Assembly (NCBI GenBank): GCA_030674185.1
Contig: JAPXFY010000018.1
Coordinates: 51,241,755-51,305,754 of the forward strand
From: Monoplex corrugatus
Taxonomy: Eukaryota > Mollusca > Gastropoda > Littorinimorpha > Ranellidae
Length of the DNA stretch: 64,000 bases
Direction: 5' to 3'
Of the stretch, positions 28,290 to 39,335 are shown piece after piece; within the stretch, counting starts at the first letter, position 1; each line of letters opens with the position of its first letter. A model generated the notes under the pieces. That model made no database searches. It had not been told where the DNA came from and saw only the letters and a list, made by a program, of their open reading frames with translations. The translations under genes and the position numbers were made by a program.

Positions 28290-28490
28290 CATGCATATTT
28301 GATGTTCTACATGCATGTACACACAAAGGGAGTTTAGACAATAACGCACAGTAACAACTCTGCATAACTGTTGACCTGGGAGATTGGGAAAATCTTTACC
28401 TTTTCCCAACCAGGCAGGAGGTACCCTGACAGAATCGAACCCAGACTTTCCAGTTGGAAGTTTAACATTTTTTCCACTTGAATACCATGT

Positions 28491-29090
28491 CTTTCATTAA
28501 AAACCGATAAGGATAGGCAGTGATATCAACCAATCAAGATGAGCGGTAGTAACAACTGGTCCATGTAAGTACTTACAGAAACAGCCAGTCACTATGGGCA
28601 CAGGTATAATTCATTCAGCATAGGCATTAGAATCTGCCAATCAGAATGAATAGCATTAGCAGCAAATTACTGACTTGGCTGCAGTTGCAGCTTACTGGTA
28701 CTGTCAACCAATTTGCAACTCATGCAACTGAGAACTTGTCCATACCACAAAAAGGCAAAGAAAAGTTGTGGTACAGAATTAAGAATAGATTGTACACACT
28801 AAAGACTACATAAAAGTAGACGCATTTCAGTATTTAAAAAAGAAAGGAAAAAAGGAGCATTTTAGTGTTAAACAGTAAGTGAATACACGCGAGAGGCACA
28901 ACAGGAGGAGAACAAGTAAGGATGATAATGTCTAAAATCTTTCTCAGCACCAGGAATGATTGTGGACAGTTGTGCTAATTGTAACACAAGATGTGTAAGT
29001 ACAGTAAGGCGTGAAGGCCGCAGGTCTATGTGGAGGGTAACAGTATGTAAATTTGGATGACTGGTTGTGTTTTCTTTTTTCTTTTTTTTT
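28491..29090. other. Intergenic stretch, nothing recognised
   Basis: No gene seen. Three related short phrases (gccaatcaggatgag at 27320, accaatcaagatgagcggta at 28539, gccaatcagaatgaatag at 28637) suggest degenerate copies of one sequence. Confidence 0.4.
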
Positions 29091-29097
29091 TTTATGA

Positions 29098-29116
29098 GGG
29101 GGGGGGGGGGGGGGGG
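29098..29116. repeat. G19 homopolymer next to a T-run
   Basis: Nineteen consecutive G, preceded by an interrupted T tract. Confidence 0.95.
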
Positions 29117-29234
29117 CCTTTTTCTGTACTGCTCTTCTATCACTACCCCATGCTGTTTATTTTGGTTCTCACCTCCAAACCTACCAAAACTGAAGCCAAC
29201 ATGAATGCAGGATATAAAGGGCCACCAGAATCTG

Positions 29235-29572
29235 TGACAATTTTTTCTAGGACAATTTTTCTGGAACAATTTTTCAGGGACAAATTTTTAAAGTGCTGCA
29301 ACCAGAATCTGGGACAATTTTTCTAAAAGATGCAACCTGAATCTGGGACAATTTTTCTGGGACAAATTTTCAAAATGCTGCAATCAGAATCTGGGACAAT
29401 TTTTCTGGGACAATTTTTCAAAGAGATGCAACCAAAATCTGGGACAATTTTTCTGGGACATTTTTTTCAAAGAGATGCAACCAGAATCTGGGATAATTTT
29501 TCTGGGACAATTTTTCCAAGAGATGCAACCAGAACCTGGGATAATTTATCTGGGACAATTTTTCAAAGTGTT
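29235..29572. repeat. ~48-bp tandem repeat, about 7 copies
   Basis: Unit gggacaatttttctgggaca, atttttcaaagagatgcaac, cagaatct. Itself built from a duplicated half (gggacaattttt twice per unit). Confidence 0.92.
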
Positions 29573-29728
29573 ATGGCAGTGCTGAAGCTATTATATCAGT
29601 AAGACAAACATAGACACACATCTACATTATTGTCCACATTGCAAACAATGTAAAAACAGACAAGTGTTAGTGATGGATCAATGACCATTGAAATCGAAAA
29701 GCACATACAAACAAGCAGGTCAAACCAT

Positions 29729-29945
29729 AATAGTAGTAATAATAATAATACTTGTAATGATAATAACGATAATAATAATGATAATAATAACGATAATGAT
29801 GATGATGATGACAACAACAACAACAATGATGATGACAACAACAACAATGATGATAATAGTAACAATAACAACAATAATCAATAACAATAATAACAATAAC
29901 AAATGATAACAACAATAAAAAAAATGATAACAATAATAATAAATG
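29729..29945. repeat. Degenerate trinucleotide tract (AAT/GAT/AAC)
   Basis: About 215 bp of AAT, GAT and AAC triplets. All frames stay open, giving Asn/Asp-, Ile/Met- and Tyr/His-rich artefacts. Its right end joins aaatgacatttgtaaggatt, which may be a SINE/LINE tail. Confidence 0.93.
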
Positions 29946-30287
29946 ACATTTGTAAGGATTGTAAGGCGCCAAATCTTGACACAAGAGTCAAACCAAAGCG
30001 CACACTCTCATCATTCACCAAACAAATCACCCAACAACGACCAAAACCCCAAGATACAAAGCACCTACAAACTGAGAGGGGGAGGACAGAAGAGGAGTAG
30101 GGCAAAAGACAGAGCAACAACAAATAGCAAATAGCAAATACAAACAAGCAGATCAAACCATAATAACAACAAACCATAATAACAACAATCTCCCTTTCCC
30201 ACCCCAACTTTTGACATGTTTTGTGTGATTGCGATAATGAAAACTAACCCAACAACCGGTCTCCCATAGAAGCCACCATGGTCTATC

Positions 30288-31170
30288 AACTCAACAAGGT
30301 AAACGTTGTCCCAATAGGTCCATAAAGTCTACAAGGTAAAGTCTGCCCCATTACGTCCATAAACTCTACACAGTACAGGTTGTCCCATTACGTCCATAAA
30401 TTCTACAAGATAAAGGTTGTCCCATAACATCCATAAACTCTACAAGGTAAAGGTTGTCCCATAACGTCCATAAACTCTACAAGGTAAAGGTTGTCCCATT
30501 ACGTCCATAAATTCTACAAGATAAAGGTTGTCCCATAACATCCATAAACTCTACAAGATAAAGGTTGTCCCATAACGTCCATAAACTCTACAAGGTAAAG
30601 GTTGTCCCGTAACATCAATAAACTCTACAAGGTAAATGTTGTCCCATAACATTGATAAATTCTACAAGGTAAAGGTTGTCCCATAACGTCCATAAACTCT
30701 ACAAGGTAAAGGTTGTCCCATTACGTCCATAAACTCTACAAGGTAAAGGTTGTCCAATTATGTCCATAAACCCTAAAAGGTAAAGGTTGTCCCAATACAT
30801 CCATAAATTCTACAAGGTAAAGGTTGTCCCATAACGTCCATAAACTCAACAAGGTAAATGTTGTCCCATAACGTCCATAAACTCTACAAGGTAAAGGTTG
30901 TCCCATTACGTCCATAAACTCTACAAGTTAAACATTGTCCCATAACTTTCATAAACTTTACAAGGTAAAGGTTGTCCCATAACATCCATAAAGTCAACAG
31001 TATAAAGGTTGTCCCATAATGTCTAAAAACTCAACAGTGTTACTGTTGTCCCATAATGTCCATAAACTCAACAAGTTAAAGCTTGTCCCATAACGTCCAT
31101 AAACTGAACAAGCTAAAGAAAGGTTGTCCCATAAAGTCCCTAAACTCAACAAGGTGAAGGCTGTTCCATT
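30288..31170. repeat. 37-bp minisatellite, about 24 copies
   Basis: Unit aaggttgtcccataacgtcc then ataaactctacaaggta. Variation is concentrated at cccat(t/a)a and (a/c)tctac. Confidence 0.95.
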
Positions 31171-31174
31171 AACC

Positions 31175-31345
31175 TGATTTTGTAAGGGGAATGAATAGCA
31201 AAAGACCTCAGCTTTTCTGAGATCCAGTATTATGAGGGCGGCGCCCATCTCCCTCCATCACTGCTTTATCTTCTGCAACCTTGTGCAGAGTCGGGTACCC
31301 ATTCACAGGTGGGTGGACTGAAGGCCACACGCACCATTTTCCTTT
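31175..31345 (-). mobile_element. SINE/LINE 3' tail
   Basis: Contains gggtacccattcacaggtgg then gtggactg, preceded by gcgcccatctccctccatca and ctgctttatcttctgcaacc. The same order is found at the 3' end of the LINE at 43.75-43.84 kb (ggtactcattaatagctgag, tggactgg, tgctttaccttcccc). It looks like a shared 3' tail on the minus strand. Confidence 0.5.
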
Positions 31346-31805
31346 ATTCCAGGTCAAAGCTGTGCAGTTTGTTATACACTGCAAAGGATATGCCAATCCA
31401 CTGTAATAAAATCCACAAAAAATAACGTTTTTGTACGGCAAACAAGTCAAGAAACACTCCACAAGGGATATGATATGATGAAATGTAGTTAACAATCACA
31501 GTCTCCACAACAGAACTGATAATGATATGAAATTGTTCAACGATAATAACACACGTAAAAACAAAAAGAAATAACAATATCTTGCCCATTATGCCACAAC
31601 AAAACAACAACAACAACAACTACTTACGTTGTATCATTAAAGACATCTGATATAACCAGATCAGTTCAAGTATAAGCTATCAACAGCAAATGACAGTTAG
31701 TAATAAAATCTAAAGGAGATTCATCTGGGGTAAAAATGATGAGACTTGATCCAGAAAAAAATATCCACAAAACCAACAAAAGACTAATCAGGTAAGCATT
31801 CAAAC

Positions 31806-32783
31806 ACAAAGTGTTGTCCTTGATAATAAGACACAAATTGTCATTGACAACAAGACACTGTCCTTGATAACAAGACAGAAATTGGGCTTGATAACAAGAC
31901 ACAAATTGACCTTGATAACAAGACACAAACTGTCCTTGATAACAAGACACTGTCCTTGATAACAAGACACAAACTGTCCTTGATAACAAGACACAAACTG
32001 TCCTTGATAACAAGACACAAACTGTCCTTGATAACAAGACACACTGTCCTTGATAACAAGACACTGTCCTTGATAACAAGACACAAACTGTCCTTGATAA
32101 CAAGACACAAACTTGTCCTTGATAACAAGACACAAACTTGTCCTTGATAACAAGACACAAACTGTCCTTGATAACAAGACACTGTCCTTGATAACAAGAC
32201 ACAAACTGTCCTTGATAACAAGACACAAACTTGTCCTTGATAACAAGACACACTGTCCTTGATAACAAGACACAAGGCAGTCCCAATCCTGATTAAACTA
32301 CTGGATAATCGTACAAGGACACAAACTGTCTTTGATAACAAGACACAAACTGTCCTTGATAACAAGACACACTGTCCTTGATAACAAGACACAAACTGTC
32401 CTTGATAACAAGACACACTGTCCTTGATAACAAGACACAAACTGTCCTTGATAACAAGACACAAACTGTCCTTGATAACAAGACACACTGTCCTTGATAA
32501 CAAGACAAACTGTCCTTGATAACAAGACACAAACTGTCCTTGATAACAAGACACAAACTGTCCTTGATAACAAGACACAAATTGTCCTTGATAACAAGAC
32601 ACAAGTTTGTCCTTGATAACAAGACACAAACTGTCCTTGATAACAAGACACAAACTTGTCCTTGATAACAAGACACATTGTCCTTGATAACAAGACACAC
32701 TGTCCTTGATAACAAGACACACTGTCCTTGATAACAAGACACAAGGCAGTCCCAATCCTGATTAAACTGCTGGATAATTGTTT
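31806..32783. repeat. 21-24 bp minisatellite, about 40 copies, with internal segmental duplication
   Basis: Unit tgtccttgataacaagacac with AAAC inserts. The array end (acaaggcagtcccaatcctg, attaaact(a/g)ctggataat) occurs twice, at about 32271-32310 and 32740-32780. A block of array plus flank was therefore duplicated. The 200-300 residue CVLLSRT/VIKDS reading frames are repeat artefacts. Confidence 0.95.
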
Positions 32784-33529
32784 CATCATGATGAGTAATA
32801 GGAAAGACAAGGAAACTACGTTCTGCATCAGCAAACTTGGAATGCATAAAACTCAGGCCAGGAAGTACTTGCCCATGCCATCTGACCAAACACAACACAC
32901 GTAGTATCCAAATACATAATACAGCAACTGATAACTGCATAAACTTAACTTCCTTTGCCTATTCAAAACAACTGTCCGTGGCAAATATTAAGTTATTCTG
33001 AAGCCTTGTTGCACTTGCTGTACATTGTTAAAATTGTTCATACAAACCTAGGTTTTCTGCACTGCAAGGAAGTATGTGCATTTGCTCGAGTCAAAGAGAT
33101 TAGATAACAAAAGAGATGACAGTCATTCTTTGCTTACAACTCCAAAGTTGAAAAATACAAAGAGGATATAATGTGTTGAAGTTGATATCAAATATGTTAA
33201 TGAATATAAAGTATAACTATTCCAAGTTCAATGTTGTCTGAAATATACTATAAAGGACAATGTTTTGGGTATCTGCAGAATCTGATGAGCTTGTTTTTCT
33301 TGTTATTTTATGTAAACTGACTTGAAGAAAGAAAAGCAAAAAGCAGCATGAAACTTCTCTCTCTCACATGCACAAACACACACACACAATGCCAGAGTGA
33401 GAAGTACAATATCTTGGTAAGAATGAAATCTCCAGTCAAAGGCAGAAATACGGATTGTTATGTGGTCAGGCGATAGTGCCACATTATTTGAGGTGTTTTG
33501 GGAACTCAACAATGTTAAAAGGCAAAAAA

Positions 33530-34146
33530 CGAAACCAAAAAATGAATCTCTAAGATACAGTCATAGACAGACAAAAATGCATCTCTAAGATACAGTCACA
33601 GACAGACAAATGAATCTCTAAGATACAGTCACAGACAGACAAATGAATCTCTAAGATACAGTCACAGACAGACAAAAATGTATCTCTAAGATACAGACAC
33701 AGACAGACAGACAAAAACGCATCTCTAAGATACAGTCACAGACAGACAGAAATGCATCTCTAAGATACAGTCACAGACAGAAATGCATCTCTAAGATACA
33801 GTCACAGACAGACAAAATGCATCTCTAAAATACAGTCACAGACAGACAGAAATGCATCTCTAAGATAGTCACAGACAAAATGCATCTCTAAAATACAGTC
33901 ACAGACAGAAATGCATCTCTAAGATAGTCACAGACAGACAAAAATGTATCTCTAAGATAGTCACAGACAGACAAAAATGCATCTCTAAGATACAGTCACA
34001 GACAGACAAAAAATGCATCTCAAAGATACAGTCACAGACAGACAGAAATGCATCTCTAAGATACAGTCACAGACAGACAAAAATGCACCTCTAAGATACA
34101 GTCACAGACAAACAAAAAATGCATCTCAAAGATACAGTCACAGAAA
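33530..34146. repeat. ~33-bp minisatellite, about 18 copies
   Basis: Unit atgcatctctaagatacagt cacagacagac plus 1-4 A. Some copies lack 'ac' in atac or a second gacagac. Confidence 0.95.
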
Positions 34147-36090
34147 AATAACACTCATCACAGATGAATTCTGAGATAGCTTACAACAGCAGTGTGTCAC
34201 TCAGTGCTGATTTCAGAGCATACTCGTAACAGCAAACTCTGAATCCAAAACGTGTCTGTATCCATTATTTCTCAAGCCAGACCATGTTTACTGAGTTATT
34301 TTCCTTTAACAGTCTTCCACCTTACATGTGAATTATAGATGGCTGGCTGTCTTTGGATTTTTGTACTGAAAATGTTTAAAACATTGGAGGTACGCTGTGC
34401 AGGAAATAGGCAGCTTCACGCAGGATTACTGTTTGGTCCACAGCAGTTAAGTACCTCATCCTTCAGCCATCTTCAATGACTAATAACTCAGTATTCTACT
34501 ATGCAGAGAAAAATTTCTCCTGATCCTCTTCTTCATAAAAACAATATATTGGTAAGTTTGGTATAAAAAAAAAGTATTCTTGTGCAAAATTTAAACAAAC
34601 TATTAAAAGAAAAAAAAAATGGCAGTATTCAAATACACATAAAATACACACCAGAAAATTAAATATAGCAACTAGGTAAGCTTGTTACACACTTCCAAAC
34701 AGTGCAGAGTAATGACAGCTGCAGTCTTTTATGACAAACCATCCTTCAGCCAATCTGGAATAAGTGAGGTTTTGTATGTATGATTATATGATATTTTGTA
34801 TATATATGAATAGGTTTTAGATTCGTATGATTACCAAGACAGCAGTATTCACATTACTGAATTCACACAATAATAACAATAATGACAATCAAGTATTAAC
34901 ATCTGACAGATAGAAGGCAACAGATTAAGCTGTTTATCAAACTTTTGTGGTCCAGTCTACACATACCCATGAAACAGAACATGTTTTTATGTAGGAAAAA
35001 AAATTCCGGAAACCATACAGAAACAAAACTTGAGGGATGGCAAACCTTTGAAAATGACAGTCATCACTGTGCAGCACAGTAAGCGACTTAGATGATAGCA
35101 CTGTTAGGCTACAGAAGATAAACTGTCCATTTTCTGTATCCCACCCAGTGGCATAAGATGGTCAACACTTAATTAGGTGATTAGACTGTCAGGTGAAAGA
35201 AGACCTCCCCCCCCAAAAAAAAAGCTTTTATGCCACACAATAGCAGTACAACTGCCAGCAGAATGTCACGGAACATCAAAATAGAAGTGTATGGGTCAAC
35301 ATTTCAAAAACATTTGCAACATCTACAACTTCCAGTAAAAAAAACAGACAAACATCCAAACAAAACCTGATGCAGGTCATGTACCTTTCCTTTCCCTTAA
35401 CTATGGAAGGTGCCAGTCTAAAGAAAGGGTCTCTTAACTGAGAAAGAAAATGGATTGATATTCCGAAAGGCAATAATCTTACATTTCTTGTTTTTCTTTG
35501 TTTGTTTGTCTCTTTGTTTTTAATTGACGCAGCTCTTTTATTAACAAAACCAGTAAGCTGGACCTCAGAAAGTGGTGGAGGCAAGGTGTACGTTTCTCTG
35601 CAATGACAATGATGATGTTACTTCTCTGCATCTATATAAAAGCTGCCATGATTATATACGAAAAAAAAAAAGACGTTTTCAATCAGTTACTTTTGAAAAT
35701 GAAACTATTTTCCGTAGAGCTTAATATCAGCTTTGTCGACACAGATGATTGAAATTAATGGCAGGACACACATTACAAGTTTATCAAGGTGGCATACCTT
35801 GTCACTTTGTTGCTGTTTGTATCTTACTTTCAAAGTACTCTTCCAGTTACGTTTGTTATTGTTAATACTAATGATTCAGTGTACGTCTTAAAATCAGTCT
35901 GCTTTATTTTCTTTCTTTCTTTCATTGATATTTGTTTCTGAATAGTTCTGAACTTTTGACAAAAATCAGGCAGCAACATATTCCTATTTGACGTGTGTTT
36001 GTATCCTGTAGCTAGGCAGCTTTTACAACTTCATGACATGTTCGATAATTATTCAGGAGTGAAATAAAACAAAACAAAGGAGCTGCAGCA
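34147..36090. other. Intergenic stretch, nothing recognised
   Basis: AT-rich, no gene recognised. Confidence 0.5.
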
Positions 36091-36127
36091 ACAGCAGCAG
36101 CAACAACAACAACAACAACAACAACAA
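36088..36127. repeat. (CAG/CAA)n microsatellite
   Basis: CAGCAG passing into (CAA)n. Confidence 0.95.
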
Positions 36128-36759
36128 GTGATCAATCTCAGTGTGAAAATGAAACAAAGTAAAACTCTAAATACATAATTCTATTCCACACCCTTTCTCA
36201 AGCTAGGACAAGACGGGACTCAAAAAGCACAATGCATGATGGGTAACAGGAGGAATGACAAGATAAATTTCCTCTATTCAATTCATGAAAAAAAAACCCA
36301 CCTATAGAAATTCACTCACAAAATAATAAAGTCTCTATGTAAAATATTCATAGTACAGAATAAACAAAACATAGTCTGCTTCAATCCTACCTCCCCCCAC
36401 CCTTCACCAATCTATCCTGAGCAATTCTCTTGCAAAATAAACAATAATCTCTGCACAAAATACCTGTTGTAGGAAACAAATTTAAAAATCTTCAATTTGA
36501 ATATGTCTTTCTCTTTTCTAAGCCATTCTGAATGCCCATATGCATTCAGCTTCAATCTCAGATAATACATTTACAAATCACCTGATCAACTTTGTGGAGA
36601 AAAAAAAACCACAGATACTATACACATTAACTTTGTAGAAAGAAATCATTGTAGAAACTTGGTAGAGAAAAACCGTTCCAACATATTTGAGAGGTGGTAG
36701 GCAGATGTTGTGGGTCAGAACATCAACTCAAACAAACATCTGCTGTCAATGGAGATGGC

Positions 36760-37280
36760 AAGAGCTCTGTCAAAAGATGATCAGTTCAATTCCTTCATGT
36801 ATCCCAAGAACCCAATCTATAGAGGAGAGGATGAAAATACCATCATGAAGTCGTCTTAGAAGAAGAAAAAAAACCAACAACACCTATGAAGGCTCAACAA
36901 GCCTGCAGACTGTTGATGCTGATAATGTTGATGCAGATAACATGCAGATAATGTTGATGCAGATAATGTTGATGCAGATAACTGTGTGCCTTTTCTACTT
37001 CTTTCTGTACTGTGCTCAGTTTGTTTCCATGAAGGAACCTGTGCAGTAATAATGACTAATCACATCACCACTATCATCGTTTCGTTTATATTTTTCACGT
37101 GTCTACGCACAGAAGAGGAGTTTGTTTCTTTCATGTCTCACAAGCTCTGTCTCTGGAGGAGAATTTCAGTTCATTCATCTGTCCTAAGAGCTCTGCCTCT
37201 AGACAGGATGTTCAGTTCTTTCAAGTGTTCCAAGAGCTCTATCTGTAAACAAGTTCAGTTCGTTCAATGTGTCCCCGACT
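36760..37280. repeat. Degenerate tandem repeats
   Basis: 18-bp unit (ataatgttgatgcagata) about 4 times at 36915-36981. A looser 50-60 bp unit (caagagctctgtct ... cagttcattcatgtgtcc) appears near 36760 and three times at 37139-37275. Confidence 0.7.
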
Positions 37281-37281
37281 G

Positions 37282-38513
37282 AAATCAACCCATCAACACT
37301 GTGCAGGTCTGTTTCACAGCATACAATTACGACCTGGGAGTAGCTGTCTCCAAGCCAGAACACTGTTTATCCCTGAAAACAAAACAAAACAAACAAAAAT
37401 TGTGACATGGCTTTCCTCTCAAAGCTGAGGAAGTAAATAATAATAAATATCCAAGTTTACAGAGACACATATTGGTTCATGTCATCATTAACTTTATTGA
37501 TTAAAAAAAAAATACCTGTACTTGCCATCAAGTTTATGGATAAAATTATTATCCCATTTTGCCCATAAATCTAGAGGCACAAGTCATATTTTCTTTTAGT
37601 ACATAGACACAGAAAACGGGGTAGCAAGAGCACTCCAAATTTCAATGGTAAACCTGTTGTGAAGAAATCAAATAAAACATAAAAAAGACACATCACTAAA
37701 AAACACTGTGCAGATGAGGAGATCCAGACAGATTTACAAGGGACTTTATAATGTAACAATAAATGAATTCTCAAACACATATACAATACAGACAACATCA
37801 TAAGAAAATGTATAAGGTAACATGTGTGTGTACATTTATGTCTATTATATATGTGTATGTATATAAATCATATGTGTGTGGATTATCGTAATGTGCTTAT
37901 TTGTGTCTATGGGTTTGTGGGAGTGTGTGTGTGTGTGAGTGCATGTAGCTAAAGAAGGACGTACTTAGAAGAAGGGACAACAGTGGAGGAATGTGTGTGG
38001 GACAGAAGACAGTATAATGATCAACAGTGAGATTAGTGGGGGAACGTGGGGAAGGAAAGGGAAAGGTAGGTGATTAGGACAAAGATCTGAGAAAATGTTA
38101 CACTGCTCTGTGAACATTTTTCGTTCACAAAAGTTTTGCAATTCATGAGTTCATTCCTAATAAAATACCACCATGAAGACGTCTATCTTTATCATGTTAT
38201 TTCATTTGTACGCTTTAATATTTCTGCTACATCATTTACATGTTGTGTGTTTTTGTGTGGGATGGGGAAGGGAAGGGGTAGTTGCGAGAGTGCAAGAACA
38301 CAATCAGATTCTCTTAGATGCACTGTGTATTTTCATGGATTTGGTGTGATTCTGACGGTTGATACAGGTGGAAGGAAACATGTAACTTTTTGTGTTGAAG
38401 TTTATCAAAATGTACCATTTGAAAACTTTTAATCACTATTAACTGTCACAATACAAATTGTCTATATAAACCAGAATGAATGGTATATCATTTGTAACAC
38501 TACTGTACAATAT
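37282..38513. other. Possible 3' UTR or terminal intron of the SLC26 gene
   Basis: Downstream of the last recognised SLC26 exon. No terminal coding exon can be identified from sequence alone. There are TTTATT words (AATAAA on the minus strand), but none is distinctive. Confidence 0.3.
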
Positions 38514-38585
38514 TTACTTTTGAAAGAAAAGACTCTTTGCAGAGAGGGAAGGGGGGTGGGAGAGAAATGAAGCACAAAAACTCAC

Positions 38586-38717
38586 TGTGCTTCCATTACC
38601 ACTGGCAGGAGAAGTCACATCTCCATTACCACTAGTGTTGAGCTTGGCTTCAGTGGAACCAAAGATGCTATGTTCTTGGATGCTCTCTAACGATAGTCTT
38701 TCTCCATCGACCCCGTC
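38586..38717 (-). CDS. SLC26: SLC26 exon (m): C-terminal tail
   Basis: 132 nt to a gtgagt donor, acceptor ttgttcag, phase 0. Encodes [20 protein letters not shown] then [14 protein letters not shown], a polar tail after STAS. If the donor is not used, the frame runs 22 more codons to TAA at 38514, giving an alternative C-terminus. It is separated from exon (l) by a 7.2-kb intron. Confidence 0.75.
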
Positions 38718-39282
38718 CTGAACAATTAGAAAAGAGAACAAATTCACATCACTGAAGTTCTTCTTATAGCTAAGACAATAGATTATGACTAATGTAAGTT
38801 GAGATATCTGTAAAAATTGTCCTTGATAAAATAAAAAGATTTAAAAAAAAAAGAAGAAAAAAAAAGAAAAAGAAAAAAAAAGAAGAAAAAAAAAAGGGTG
38901 AAAGTAATTCAGATTTATTTATGTTTTTGTTCTATAAAAACTATAATTCACTTTATTAGTTATAAATATTCCTTGTTTCACTTTCCTCATTCACAAATTC
39001 ATTAATATCAGCAAATAACTTTGGAACAATGCAATACATATCTGGTCACTAAAATGATTGAATATTAATAATTATGATACTGATATTTAGATAGCATACA
39101 GGCTCATGAACTTGTTTTTAATAAATACTGAAAGCAATCACAGGAATACACTAGTAATTTCTCATTTGGGCAGATCCATAATCCAAAGTCCAGTTGTATT
39201 CATTAACAGCTGAGAGCTCTGCTGTTACAATATTATACTAGAAATCTGCTGTCATATATTTTAACACGCACACACACACACA

Positions 39283-39335
<53 letters not shown>

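Larger units (their letters stand above)
27337..28490 (-). mobile_element. tRNA-type SINE split by a TTAA-flanked insertion
   Basis: 27337-27360 (acatggctgacaggatcttt then TTAA) and 28286-28490 (TTAA then catgcatatttgatgttct) join into the sequence continuous in the copies at 6450 and 13066. The right part carries the inverted B-box agaatcgaaccc and ttggaagtttaac. The intervening 925 bp is a later insertion. Confidence 0.75.

Noticed and set aside
30288..31170. CRISPR array or origin iterons
   Set aside because: Contiguous 37-bp repeats with no spacers; a plain minisatellite.
31841..32940. Minus-strand open frames of 200-300 residues made of CVLLSRT/LVIKDS repeats
   Set aside because: They track a 21-24 bp minisatellite; every frame and both strands are open, and there is no start context or domain.
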